A stretch of 64,000 bases of DNA, taken from Microbacterium sp. Leaf288 (lineage in GTDB: Bacteria > Actinomycetota > Actinomycetes > Actinomycetales > Microbacteriaceae). Position 1 is the stretch's first letter. Every line of letters starts with the position of its first letter. The stretch covers positions 692,515-756,514 of the forward strand of contig NZ_LMNI01000011.1 of assembly GCF_001422925.1 (NCBI RefSeq), written 5' to 3'. This document shows positions 36,001 to 45,638 of this stretch, in pieces. The position numbers were made by a program, and so were the translations under genes. Below the pieces are notes generated by a model. That model saw nothing but the letters and a program-made list of their open reading frames with translations. It had not been told where the DNA came from and made no database searches.

Positions 36001-36249
36001 GTGCCTCTGACCGACCGCGACCGCGCCATCCTCGACTTCGAGGCCGAGTGGCGCCGGCACGCGGGGGCCAAGGAGGAGGCGATCCGCTCCGACCTCGGCC
36101 TGTCGCCGGCGCGGTACTACCAGCTGCTCGGCCGCCTCATCGACACGACCGGCGCGCAGGAGCACGACCCCATGCTCGTGAAGCGGCTCCGCCGGCTGCG
36201 CGAGGCGCGCCTGCACGAGCGCGCCGGCCGCGCCGCCGACGCGCGCTGA
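36001..36249 (+). CDS. DUF3263 family helix-turn-helix-like protein
   Basis: 82 residues from a GTG start. The chain is helical and charged, with a likely helix-turn-helix (KEEAIRSDLGLSPARYYQLLGRL, ~25-47). The family is actinobacterial and usually lies next to a LytR_C protein, as here. It may be a small DNA-binding regulator. No known target. Confidence 0.75.
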   Translation: MPLTDRDRAILDFEAEWRRHAGAKEEAIRSDLGLSPARYYQLLGRLIDTTGAQEHDPMLVKRLRRLREARLHERAGRAADAR

Positions 36250-36305
36250 CCCGCCGCTGCGCGCCACGCGGACCGTCGCAGACCGGACGCCCGGCCTCCG
36301 GCGGG

Positions 36306-36311
36306 TAACAT
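36306..36311 (+). promoter_or_regulatory. -10 box (TAACAT) of the LytR_C gene
   Basis: Ends 7 nt before GTG 36318; leaderless spacing. Confidence 0.45.
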
Positions 36312-36317
36312 CGACGG

Positions 36318-36887
36318 GTGCCGACCACCAGCTTCCCCCGGGATCGTTTCGACGATGTGCCGGAGACGGATCGCGTCGGCGCCCACCGGGCCGAGAACCC
36401 GCGCATGCGCGGATGGGTCGTCCTGCTGTGGGCCGCGCTGGCCACCGTCGTGCTCATCGTCGTGGGCATCTTCGGCACGCTGCTGGCGTCCGGACGCATC
36501 GAGCTGATCCCCACTCCCACCCCGACCGTCGAGCCGGTCCCCGAGGTCACGCCGGTCGTCGACGTGAACTACGACGTCATGATCCTCAACGCGACCCCCG
36601 AGCAAGGGCTCGCGACGCAGATGAAGGACGTCGTCGTCGGTGCGGGCTGGGCGGATGACAAGGTGACCGCGGGCGAGGCGGGGTCGCAGGACTTCCCGAC
36701 GACCACCGTGTTCTACGTCGACCCTGCTGATGAAGCCGCGGCAGCAGGCCTCGCCGGCGTCATCGGAGGCGCCGAGATCGAGCAGAGCGAGGCGTACCCC
36801 GCGACCACGGAGGGCGTGCCGCAGCTCACCGTCGTGATCGGTCTCGACCGCACCGCTGCGGGGCAGACCCCGGCCCCTACGCCCTGA
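36318..36887 (+). CDS. LytR C-terminal-domain membrane protein
   Basis: 189 residues. A short cytosolic N-terminus is followed by one membrane helix (~32-55), a Thr/Pro-rich linker (PTPTPT) and an extracytoplasmic LytR_C domain (~75-180; [29 protein letters not shown]). LytR_C domains accompany enzymes that attach polymers to peptidoglycan but are not catalytic. Probably envelope-associated. Pairs with the DUF3263 gene 68 bp upstream. Confidence 0.8.
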   Translation: MPTTSFPRDRFDDVPETDRVGAHRAENPRMRGWVVLLWAALATVVLIVVGIFGTLLASGRIELIPTPTPTVEPVPEVTPVVDVNYDVMILNATPEQGLATQMKDVVVGAGWADDKVTAGEAGSQDFPTTTVFYVDPADEAAAAGLAGVIGGAEIEQSEAYPATTEGVPQLTVVIGLDRTAAGQTPAPTP

Positions 36888-36901
36888 CCCGTCGAGTGCG
36901 T

Positions 36902-36952
36902 GTTTCGCGCCGGTAAACACTTGTGTGCCTGCATGTCAACAAGTGACGAAAC
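36902..36952 (+). repeat. Nested inverted repeats upstream of cspA
   Basis: CACTTGT (36918-36924) pairs with ACAAGTG (36939-36945), and GTTTCG (36902-36907) with CGAAAC (36947-36952). The element may terminate the LytR_C transcript or regulate cspA. It lies 66 bp before the cspA ATG. Confidence 0.4.
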
Positions 36953-37017
36953 GCGCGGATGCCGCGATTTCGCCTGCATACGATGAAGCCCTGCACCGCC
37001 GGCAACAGGAGAAACGC

Positions 37018-37218
37018 ATGACCCAGGGCACCGTCAAATGGTTCAACGCCGAGAAGGGATTCGGCTTCATCACCGTCGCCGACGGCCAGGACGTCTTCGT
37101 CCACTACTCGAACATCGACATGTCGGGCTTCCGCGTTCTGGAGGAGGGGCAGACCGTGGAGTTCACGGTCGGCTCCGGCCAGAAGGGGCCGCAGGCCGAG
37201 TCCGTGCGCGTCGTCTGA
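37018..37218 (+). CDS. cspA: Cold-shock protein, CspA family
   Basis: 66 residues, a complete cold-shock domain. RNP1 (KGFGFI) and RNP2 (DVFVHY) nucleic-acid-binding motifs are canonical. It binds single-stranded RNA or DNA and melts mRNA structure. The ATG is preceded by CAGGAG. Structured inverted repeats lie upstream. A second, longer cold-shock-domain gene occurs at 53428. Confidence 0.95.
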   Translation: MTQGTVKWFNAEKGFGFITVADGQDVFVHYSNIDMSGFRVLEEGQTVEFTVGSGQKGPQAESVRVV

Positions 37219-37310
37219 CGCCCGGCTCAGCGCCCGACGCTGAACCGACACCGGAGACGGGATGCCGAGAGGCGTCCCGTCTCCTTGCGTTTCAGCATCC
37301 GTCCCCGCGG

Positions 37311-37337
37311 CTTGCACTCGATAGGGTCGAGTGCCAG
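37311..37337 (+). promoter_or_regulatory. Degenerate CIRCE element 1 upstream of groEL
   Basis: CTTGCACTC-N9-GAGTGCCAG matches the CIRCE consensus at 7 of 9 bases in each arm. Its left arm contains the promoter -35 hexamer TTGCAC and its right arm reaches the -10. Confidence 0.7.
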
Positions 37338-37340
37338 AAT
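37312..37340 (+). promoter_or_regulatory. groEL promoter (TTGCAC-N17-CAGAAT)
   Basis: -35 TTGCAC at 37312-37317 and -10 CAGAAT at 37335-37340 with optimal 17-bp spacing. It overlaps the first CIRCE, and the second lies at the start of transcription, so HrcA would block the promoter twice. Confidence 0.65.
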
Positions 37341-37343
37341 GAT

Positions 37344-37370
37344 TTAGCACTCGTCTTCATTGAGTGCTAA
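37344..37370 (+). promoter_or_regulatory. CIRCE element 2 (perfect HrcA operator)
   Basis: TTAGCACTC-N9-GAGTGCTAA is an exact consensus CIRCE, 36 bp before the groEL ATG. The gene is therefore under HrcA heat-shock repression. Confidence 0.97.
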
Positions 37371-39026
<1,656 letters not shown>

Positions 39027-39057
39027 TCCAGAATTCCACGACCGCGTAACGCGTTCA

Positions 39058-39091
39058 CAGAACGGCCCCTCCTCGGGGAGGGGCCGTTCTG
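39058..39091. terminator. Terminator hairpin after groEL
   Basis: A perfect 15-bp inverted repeat (39058-39072 and 39077-39091) with a 4-nt loop, between groEL and the convergent WXG100 gene. Confidence 0.8.
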
Positions 39092-39105
39092 CGTTCCGGT
39101 GGGGG

Positions 39106-39393
39106 TCAGCGGAACAGGCTCGTGGTGGCGAGCTCGGTGTCGGCGTACTGGCGGCCGGCCGCCGCGAGCGCGGCGTTGATGCTCGTCAGCGACTCCTCGA
39201 CCTGACGCTGCGTGGCGCGCCACTGCTCGACCACTCCGGCGAAGGCGGCCGAGGCCGATCCGGTCCACGACGACTGCAGCTGCGTGAGTTGCGCGAGCAT
39301 CGCGTTCGACTCCGCCTGCAGCCGGTCGATCGTGCCGCGCACCGTGGCGGTCGAGGTGAGGATGCTGTCGCTGTCGACGGTGAAGACGGCCAT
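39106..39393 (-). CDS. WXG100 family type VII secretion protein
   Basis: 95 residues forming two helices joined by a W-x-G turn (W43-T-G45 in QSSWTGSASAAF). This is the size and layout of EsxA-like proteins exported by type VII secretion systems as dimers. The YxxxD/E export signal could be Y83-A-D-T-E near the C-terminus. No EccC or other ESX gene is nearby, so it is an orphan secreted factor here. Confidence 0.85.
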   Translation of the reverse strand: MAVFTVDSDSILTSTATVRGTIDRLQAESNAMLAQLTQLQSSWTGSASAAFAGVVEQWRATQRQVEESLTSINAALAAAGRQYADTELATTSLFR

Positions 39394-39531
39394 TCAGGGC
39401 TCCTGATCAACGTGCGGCGGCCGGATGCCGAACCGCGGTGAAGTCACGTTAGGCGTCCCGCGAGGCGGGGCAGAGGCATCCGTCGTCAGCTGTGCACGAT
39501 GCGTCGCGGGCCGCGGCTGGGGAGGAGACGC

Positions 39532-41286
39532 TCATTCTGAAGCGTCGGTGAGCCTCGCCATGGGCTGGGTCGCGAGATCGACGTGCTCGGCCGCGTCGCG
39601 GGCGTCGGCGAGCGGGAACGCCACGCGGAACGTCGCCCCGCCGCCCGGCGTGTCGAAGACTCCGACCGAACCGTGCAGCGCCTCGACGATCGAGGCGACG
39701 ATCGACAGGCCCAGACCGGACCCGCCGGTCTCGCGCGTGCGGGACGTGTCGGCGCGCCAGAAGCGCTGGAAGATCTTGTCCTTGATCTGGTCGGGCACGC
39801 CCTCGCCGTGGTCGATCACCTCGATCCAGCCCATGCGGTCGCGCACGTCGACGCCGACGCGCAGCTCGACGGGGGACTCGTCCGACGAGTAGCGCCGGGC
39901 GTTCCCCAGCAGGTTCGTCACGACCTGGCGGATACGGTTCTCGTCGCCGAGCACCACCGGAAGGAGGCCGTCAACGGCCGGCCCCGGCTCGGCGTCGGGA
40001 AGGATCGTCGGCAACGCCGCACTCGCCGCGGCGCCCGCCGCGGGCACCGGCTTCGGGCGGCGGCGCAGCAGCGACAGCGTCGCACCTGCGCGCGACATGG
40101 CGGACGGCCCGCCGGCACGGCGCTTCGTCTCGGGCGGGACGGATGCCTCGTCCTCGGGCGGCAGCGCGGGCTCGCCGATCGTGGTGTCGATGACGGCGAC
40201 CGGGCGCATCGGCGAGGCGGCGCGCACGTCGAGGGCGGCGTCCCGGGCGATGGGGCGCAGATCGACGGGGCCGATCACGACGTCGCGGCGCTCGTCGAGC
40301 CGGGCGAGTGCGAGCAGGTCCTCGACGAGGACGCCCATGCGGATCGCCTCCTTCTCGATGCGCTCCATCGACTGGGCGACGTCTTCGTCGCCGCGGATTG
40401 CCCCCATGCGGTACAGCTCGGCGTAGCCGCGCACCGTGACCAGTGGCGTGCGCAGCTCGTGGCTCGCGTCGCCGACGAACCGTCGCATCTGCCGCACTGT
40501 CGAGTCGCGCTGCGAGAGCGCGGCGTCGACGCGGTCGAGCATCGCGTTGATCGCGGTCTTGAGGCGGCCGACCTCGGTCGTCGTCGGCTCGATGTCGGTC
40601 ATGCGCAGGCTGAAGTCGCCGCCCGCGATGGCGTCGGCGGTCGACTCGACCTGGCCGAGGCTGCGGAAGGTCAGGGTGACGAGGAAGCGCGTCGCCACCG
40701 CGCCGGCGATGAGGACCACGAGCGCGAGGATCGAGTAGATGCCGATGTACTGCGCGATCGTGCGGTTGACCGAGCCCAACGGGAGCGCGACCAGCTGCGG
40801 GTAGAGGATGCCGGTGTCCTCGGACTGCTGGATCGACACGGTCGACAGGAACTCGACTTCGCCGTCGCTCGACGTGAGCGGTTCGATCTTGCCGTCGTCC
40901 GTGACCGCGGTCTCGGGCGTCAGCGTGCTGGGCACGTCCGGAGACGGACCGCCCCGCCCGCCGACGAGGGCGAGGAGGTTGTCCTCCGGTTGCGTCGGCT
41001 CGTAGACGGCGACGAAGTAGTCCGAGCCCGTGTTGTCCTTCTCCTCCACGGCGAGCCGGCCGTCCACCGAGGAGAACTCGAGCAGCGGGGCCGCCGCCTC
41101 GCTGCCTCCGAGTGTGAGGAGCTGGGCCTCGACGCCGTCGATCAGCGAATTGCGGAGGAACAGCGCGGTGCCGACGCCGGCGGCGATGAGTCCGATCCCG
41201 AGGAGCGCGACGGTGACCCCGGTGACCTTCGCGCGCAGACTCGTGCCGCGCCACCACCGGGTGATCGCGTCGGGCTTGTGCGCCAG
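39532..41286 (-). CDS. Sensor histidine kinase, TrcS/MtrB type, with apparent CTG start
   Basis: About 584 residues. Coding sequence clearly extends upstream of the first standard start (GTG at 41067): it adds WWRGTSLRAKVTG and a full membrane helix (~21-45). No in-frame ATG, GTG or TTG exists up to a stop at 41350-41352. A CTG at 41284-41286 follows GAGGGGGA at good spacing and is my start. Then come an extracellular sensor (~46-178), second helix (~180-203), HAMP, H276 in GDASHELRTP, and HATPase with GGSGLGLSIVASI. A ~100-residue Pro/Ala-rich insertion splits the ATPase domain. Partner of the regulator gene 43 bp upstream. Confidence 0.85.
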   Translation of the reverse strand: MAHKPDAITRWWRGTSLRAKVTGVTVALLGIGLIAAGVGTALFLRNSLIDGVEAQLLTLGGSEAAAPLLEFSSVDGRLAVEEKDNTGSDYFVAVYEPTQPEDNLLALVGGRGGPSPDVPSTLTPETAVTDDGKIEPLTSSDGEVEFLSTVSIQQSEDTGILYPQLVALPLGSVNRTIAQYIGIYSILALVVLIAGAVATRFLVTLTFRSLGQVESTADAIAGGDFSLRMTDIEPTTTEVGRLKTAINAMLDRVDAALSQRDSTVRQMRRFVGDASHELRTPLVTVRGYAELYRMGAIRGDEDVAQSMERIEKEAIRMGVLVEDLLALARLDERRDVVIGPVDLRPIARDAALDVRAASPMRPVAVIDTTIGEPALPPEDEASVPPETKRRAGGPSAMSRAGATLSLLRRRPKPVPAAGAAASAALPTILPDAEPGPAVDGLLPVVLGDENRIRQVVTNLLGNARRYSSDESPVELRVGVDVRDRMGWIEVIDHGEGVPDQIKDKIFQRFWRADTSRTRETGGSGLGLSIVASIVEALHGSVGVFDTPGGGATFRVAFPLADARDAAEHVDLATQPMARLTDASE

Positions 41287-41329
41287 ATCGTCCCCCTCGC
41301 TCGCTGCCGCGCCGGGCGGCGCTTCCAGG

Positions 41330-42022
41330 CTAAGCGGTCTTGCCGGCCTTCAGCATGTAGCCGAAGCCGCGCTTGGTCTGGATGAGCGGCTCGGACGAGT
41401 GCGGGTCGATCTTGCGGCGCAGGTACGAGATGTAGCTCTCGACGATGCCGGCGTCGCCGTTGAAGTCGTACTCCCAGACGTGGTCGAGGATCTGGGCCTT
41501 CGACAGCACGCGGTTGGGGTTGAGCATGAGGTAGCGCAGCAGCTTGAACTCGGTGGGACTGAGGTCGATGGACGCGTCGCCCACCTGCACGTCGTGGGTG
41601 TCCTGGTCCATCGTGATCTCGCCGGCGCGGATCACGGACTCCTCGTCGGCCTGCATCGTGCGGCGCAGGATCGCCTGGATGCGGGCGACGATCTCGTCGA
41701 GGCTGAAGGGCTTGGTGACGTAGTCGTCGCCTCCGGCGTTGAGGCCGGTGATCTTGTCTTCGGTCTCGTCCTTGGCGGTGAGGAAGAGGATCGGCGCGGT
41801 GTAGCCGGCGCCGCGGAGGCGCTTGGTGACGCTGAACCCGTTCATGTCGGGCAGCATCACGTCGAGGATGATGAGATCGGGCTCCTCCTCGAGCACCGCC
41901 GAGATCGTCTGGGCGCCGTTCGAGACGGCCCGTACCTGGAATCCGGCGAATCGCAGGCTCGTGATCAGCAGGTCGCGGATGTTCGGTTCGTCGTCCACGA
42001 CGAGGATGCGCGGTGCGGTCAT
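41330..42022 (-). CDS. OmpR-family response regulator, TrcR type
   Basis: 230 residues. The receiver domain has D54 in LIILDVMLPDM and K104-type lysine in DDYVTKPFS. The winged helix follows (LSPTEFKLLRYLMLNPNRVLSKAQILDHVWEYDFNGDAG). The match to mycobacterial TrcR suggests the name, but the signal is unknown. The upstream histidine kinase gene is its partner. A CATAAT -10 box is directly before the ATG. Confidence 0.88.
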   Translation of the reverse strand: MTAPRILVVDDEPNIRDLLITSLRFAGFQVRAVSNGAQTISAVLEEEPDLIILDVMLPDMNGFSVTKRLRGAGYTAPILFLTAKDETEDKITGLNAGGDDYVTKPFSLDEIVARIQAILRRTMQADEESVIRAGEITMDQDTHDVQVGDASIDLSPTEFKLLRYLMLNPNRVLSKAQILDHVWEYDFNGDAGIVESYISYLRRKIDPHSSEPLIQTKRGFGYMLKAGKTA

Positions 42023-42028
42023 GCCCTC

Positions 42029-42034
42029 ATTATG
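42029..42034 (-). promoter_or_regulatory. -10 box (CATAAT) of the TrcR-like regulator
   Basis: CATAAT on the minus strand ends 7 nt before the ATG at 42022; leaderless spacing. Confidence 0.5.
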
Positions 42035-42086
42035 TCGGCGGAACCCATGCGGCGTCTGGATATCCGGCGACGCGGCCGAGAATCCG

Positions 42087-42779
42087 TCAGCCGGCGCTCT
42101 GCCGGATCTCGACGCAGCAACGGCCCGCCGCGGGTACCAGCGCAGGCGTCCGTTGATCGCCGGTGGCGGTCGCGAGGCCCCGGACGAGCTCGAGGTTCGC
42201 TCCGCAGATGAGGGCGGTGTGCCGGGTCGCGAGGGCGTGGAAGGGGCAGTTCTCGAGCACGAGATCGGCGGCGGATGCTGCGTCCGCTGTGCCATCCGCA
42301 GAGACTGCGCCTTTCGCGCGCGGCGCGTAGCCGCACAGGGTGAGCGCCGCCTCGAGGTCGGCGCATCCGGCGCCGATCGCAGCGCCTGCGCCGAATGCCT
42401 CGGCGTCGAGCGCATCGCGCACCGGCACCCCTCGTTCGTCGGCCTCCGCGGCCGCGGCGGCGAGCAACTCCCCGGCGAGCTCGTAGTGGCGTTCCGGGAC
42501 GGTGGCGGCGAGCTCGGCGTCGGCGGCGCGGTAGAGCTTCGCCGGGCGCCCCGCGCCCGGGCCCGTGCGACCCGAACGCCGCTCGTACGACACCGTCAAG
42601 AGGCCGGCCTCCGCCAGTCGATCGAGGTTCACCGCCGCCGTGCTCCGCGGCATGCCCAACGCGGCTGCGGCCTCGTCGCGGCCGATCGGCCGATCGGTCG
42701 CGAGCCGGTACAGCTCGCGACGCTGCGGATCGGCGAGTGCCGCGACCGCCTCGGCGCGGTTGGGGGTGAGGATGCTCAC
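42087..42779 (-). CDS. Cysteine-rich winged-helix transcriptional regulator
   Basis: 230 residues from a GTG start. The N-terminal winged helix (~5-70) contains LADPQRRELYRLATD and RDEAAAALGMPRSTAAVNLDRL. The C-terminal half has six cysteines, in GAGC, TLCGY, ENCPFHALA, LICGANLELV and GRCC. This arrangement recurs in actinobacterial SufR-like regulators and suggests a bound metal or Fe-S cluster. It is transcribed away from a folE-type operon and presumably represses it. The TAGACT -10 box at the start codon gives leaderless mRNA. Confidence 0.75.
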   Translation of the reverse strand: MSILTPNRAEAVAALADPQRRELYRLATDRPIGRDEAAAALGMPRSTAAVNLDRLAEAGLLTVSYERRSGRTGPGAGRPAKLYRAADAELAATVPERHYELAGELLAAAAAEADERGVPVRDALDAEAFGAGAAIGAGCADLEAALTLCGYAPRAKGAVSADGTADAASAADLVLENCPFHALATRHTALICGANLELVRGLATATGDQRTPALVPAAGRCCVEIRQSAG

Positions 42780-42785
42780 GGCGTG

Positions 42786-42791
42786 AGTCTA
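42786..42791 (-). promoter_or_regulatory. -10 box (TAGACT) of the cysteine-rich regulator
   Basis: On the minus strand it ends 7 nt before the GTG at 42779; leaderless spacing. The region is shared with the folE promoter. Confidence 0.5.
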
Positions 42792-42809
42792 CCTCTAAAA
42801 CTAGGAATC

Positions 42810-42838
42810 TTGACAAAAGAATCGGAGAGTTCTACCGT
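42810..42838 (+). promoter_or_regulatory. Near-consensus promoter of the folE-type operon (TTGACA-N17-TACCGT)
   Basis: -35 TTGACA at 42810-42815 and -10 TACCGT at 42833-42838 with a 17-bp spacer. It is the best -35/-10 pair I found in the window. AT-rich sequence at 42791-42808 between it and the divergent regulator promoter is a likely operator zone. The TSS would be near 42845, giving a ~37-nt leader. Confidence 0.75.
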
Positions 42839-42881
42839 CGGGATCAGACGAGCCGATCGTGCTCAACACGAAGGAGTGGGG

Positions 42882-43484
42882 ATGATGTCGACTCCGGCGC
42901 ACGCGACGGCGCTGCACGCCCTGCCCGACGAGGCTCCGATCGATCGCGACGCGGCGATGATCGCCGTCGGCGATCTGCTCGCGGCGCTGGGCTTCGATCC
43001 GGACGAGGGCGACCTGGCCGAGACGCCGCGGCGCGTCGCCGACGCGTTCATCGAGATGACCACGCCCGAGCCGTTCGAGATGACCACGTTCGCGAACGAG
43101 GACGCGTACGACGAGCCGGTCGTCGTACGCGGCATCCCGTTCGTGTCGCTCTGCCGGCACCATCTGCTGCCGTTCCGCGGCACCGCCACGGTGGGCTATG
43201 TGCCCGGCGATCGCCTGGTGGGCCTCTCGAAGCTCGCGCGCGTCGTCGCGCACCACGCACGCGGGCTTCAGGTGCAGGAGTCGCTGACGGTGCAGATCGC
43301 GCGCACGCTCGAGACCGCACTGGACCCGCGCGGGGTCGGCGTCGTCGTCGAGGCGGAGCACCTGTGCATGTCCGCGCGCGGAGTCCGGACCGACACCGCC
43401 CTCACCACGACCACGGCGTTCCGCGGGGCGCTCGCCGCCGACCCGGCGCTGCAGGCACGATTCATCGGAGCGCGCCCCGTCTGA
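42882..43484 (+). CDS. folE: GTP cyclohydrolase I
   Basis: 200 residues from ATG 42882 (AAGGAG upstream; the next codon is also ATG). Zinc ligands are all present: the Cys and His of SLCRHHLLPF and the later Cys of EHLCMSARG. The enzyme converts GTP to 7,8-dihydroneopterin triphosphate. It begins a four-gene operon with a flavoprotein, a DHPS paralogue and a RibD-like reductase, not the usual folB-folK-ftsH neighbourhood. It is therefore probably a second, regulated copy. Confidence 0.93.
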   Translation: MMSTPAHATALHALPDEAPIDRDAAMIAVGDLLAALGFDPDEGDLAETPRRVADAFIEMTTPEPFEMTTFANEDAYDEPVVVRGIPFVSLCRHHLLPFRGTATVGYVPGDRLVGLSKLARVVAHHARGLQVQESLTVQIARTLETALDPRGVGVVVEAEHLCMSARGVRTDTALTTTTAFRGALAADPALQARFIGARPV

Positions 43485-43512
43485 CGCGTCGACACGGGCG
43501 AGAGGAGTCGTC

Positions 43513-44733
43513 ATGAGCCACATGCTGATCATCGGGGGAGGCCTTGCCGGCGGAACGGCCGCCGAGGCGCTGCGCAACGAGGGGTTCGACGGCGACATCA
43601 CCGTCGTCACCGCCGAGGCGCATCCGCCGTACCAGCGCCCTCCGCTGTCGAAGGGGTATCTCGCGGGGACCGAGGACCTGGATGCCGTCGTCCTGCATCC
43701 CGCCGCGTGGTACGAGGAGCGCGGGATCCGCCTGATCACCGCCGTCGCGGTCACCTCCCTCGAGCCCGCCGCGCACGCGGTGGAACTCGAGGACGGTGAG
43801 CGGCTGACATACGATGCCGTTCTGCTCGCGACGGGCGCGACACCGCGGATGATCCCGCTGCCCGGCCACGACCTGCCCGGGGTCATGACGCTGCGGCGTC
43901 TGGACGACTCCGACGAGCTCAGGGCGCAGCTGCGCGACGGCGGCAAGCGACTCGTGGTGATCGGCGCGGGCTGGATCGGCATGGAGGTCGCAGCGACGGC
44001 GCGCGGATTCGGCAACGAGGTCGCGATCCTCGAGCGCGACGCGGTGCCGCTTGCGATGGCGCTCGGCGCCGAGATGGGGGAGGTCTTCCGCACGCTCCAC
44101 CTCGAGCACGGTGTCGACCTGCGCACGTCGGTCGACGTGGATCGCATCGTCGGCGACGGGCGTGCCGAAGGTGTCGTCGTCGACGGCGAGACCCTTCCCG
44201 CAGACCTCGTACTCGTCGGAGTCGGTGCCTCCCCGAACACGGTGCTCGCCGAGGAGGCGGGGCTCGACATCCTGAACGGGGTCCTGACCGACGAGGCGCT
44301 GCGCACCAGCGCGGCCGACGTGTACGCCGCGGGAGACATCGCCAACGCCTTCCACCCCGTGCTGCAGCGGCATCTGCGGAGCGAGCACTGGGCGAACGCG
44401 CTGAACGCCGGCAAGGTCGCGGCGCGGTCGATGCTCGGGCAGCCGGCATCCTTCGACGACATCCCGTACTTCTACACGGACCAGTACGACCTCGGCATGG
44501 AGCTGTCGGGGTACGCGCCCCTGATGACGGATGCCGAGATCGTGGTGCGCGGCGATCTCGACGCGCGCGAGTTCATCGCCTTCTGGGTGGATGACGGCCG
44601 TATCGTCGCGGGCATGAACGTCAACGTGTGGGACGTGAACGACAAGGTGCAGGACCTCATCCGCTCCGGCGCGAGGATCGACCCCGACCGGCTGCGTGAC
44701 CCCGAGGTTCCGCTGGAGGACCTGATCCCGTGA
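43513..44733 (+). CDS. FAD/NAD(P)-dependent ferredoxin reductase-like protein
   Basis: 406 residues. Two dinucleotide folds: FAD-binding IIGGGLAGGTAAEAL at the N-terminus and NAD(P)-binding VVIGAGWIGMEVAA near residue 152. FAD-contact motifs LLATGATPR and VYAAGDIA are present. The C-terminal reductase domain (YFYTDQYDLGMEL) is that of rubredoxin or ferredoxin reductases. Such enzymes pass electrons from NAD(P)H to a small iron-sulfur protein, which is not encoded here. It overlaps the folP2 start and may feed the downstream reductase. Confidence 0.88.
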   Translation: MSHMLIIGGGLAGGTAAEALRNEGFDGDITVVTAEAHPPYQRPPLSKGYLAGTEDLDAVVLHPAAWYEERGIRLITAVAVTSLEPAAHAVELEDGERLTYDAVLLATGATPRMIPLPGHDLPGVMTLRRLDDSDELRAQLRDGGKRLVVIGAGWIGMEVAATARGFGNEVAILERDAVPLAMALGAEMGEVFRTLHLEHGVDLRTSVDVDRIVGDGRAEGVVVDGETLPADLVLVGVGASPNTVLAEEAGLDILNGVLTDEALRTSAADVYAAGDIANAFHPVLQRHLRSEHWANALNAGKVAARSMLGQPASFDDIPYFYTDQYDLGMELSGYAPLMTDAEIVVRGDLDAREFIAFWVDDGRIVAGMNVNVWDVNDKVQDLIRSGARIDPDRLRDPEVPLEDLIP

Positions 44734-45638
44734 CACTCGCGCCCGACACCGCCTCGGCCCTGCTCGCTCCGGTGCTCGACCTGCCGGGCGGTGCGCTCGA
44801 CCTGTCGCGGCACATCGCGGTGATGGCGATCGTGAACCGCACGCCGGACTCCTTCTACGACCGCGGAGCGACGTTCGCGCTCGATGCCGCGGTGTCGGCG
44901 GGCGTCGCCGCCGTGGAGGCCGGCGCCGAGATCGTGGACGTCGGAGGCGTGAAGTTCGCGCCCGGCCCGCCGGTGCCGGTCGACGAGGAGATCGCTCGCG
45001 TCGTTCCCGTCGTGCGCGAGCTGGCGCCGATCGCACGCGTGAGCGTCGATACGTTCCACCCCGAGGTCGCGCGGGCGGTGATCGACGCCGGCGCCGCGAT
45101 CATCAACGACACGACCGGACTGCATGATCCGGCGATGGCCGATGTGGTCGCGAGGGGCGGCGCCGGGGTGGTGATCGCCCACAGTCTCGCTGCGCCGCGC
45201 ACGCAGCATCCGCTCCCGCACTACGACGACGTGATCGGCGACATCGCCGAGTTCCTCGTCGCACGCCGCGAGCTGGCGAGAGAGCGCGGCGTCCCTGATT
45301 CGCGCATCGTGCTCGATCCGGGCCACGACCTCAACAAGAACACGCGGCAGACCCTCGAGCTCACCCGGCGCCTGGGCGAGCTCGCCGGGCTCGGCGCGCC
45401 GCTCCTGGTGGCGCTCTCGAACAAGGACTTCGTCGGCGAAGCCCTCGATCGGGAGAAGGGCGACCGCCTTCCCGGGTCCCTGGCCGCGGCCGTGTTCTGC
45501 GCGCTGAACGGCGCGCGCATCGTGCGTGCCCACAGCGTGCGGGAGACCGTCGACGCGATGCGCATGGTGGAGGCGATCCTCGGCTGGCGCCGGCCGGCAT
45601 ACGAGCGGCACAACACCCGACCCGAGGGGAACGACTGA
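44730..45638 (+). CDS. folP2: Dihydropteroate synthase paralogue, FolP2 type
   Basis: 302 residues from a GTG overlapping the previous stop. The N-terminal pterin-binding motif reads MAIVNRTPDSFYDRG rather than the GVVNVTxDSFSDGG of true DHPS. This is the form of mycobacterial FolP2, which lacks measurable DHPS activity. Other DHPS elements are DVGG, SVDTFHPEVA, NDTTG, and LDPGHDLNKN where true DHPS has DPGxGF. A substrate other than pterin pyrophosphate plus pABA is likely. Coupled to the RibD-like gene downstream (TGATG). Confidence 0.85.
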   Translation: MTLAPDTASALLAPVLDLPGGALDLSRHIAVMAIVNRTPDSFYDRGATFALDAAVSAGVAAVEAGAEIVDVGGVKFAPGPPVPVDEEIARVVPVVRELAPIARVSVDTFHPEVARAVIDAGAAIINDTTGLHDPAMADVVARGGAGVVIAHSLAAPRTQHPLPHYDDVIGDIAEFLVARRELARERGVPDSRIVLDPGHDLNKNTRQTLELTRRLGELAGLGAPLLVALSNKDFVGEALDREKGDRLPGSLAAAVFCALNGARIVRAHSVRETVDAMRMVEAILGWRRPAYERHNTRPEGND

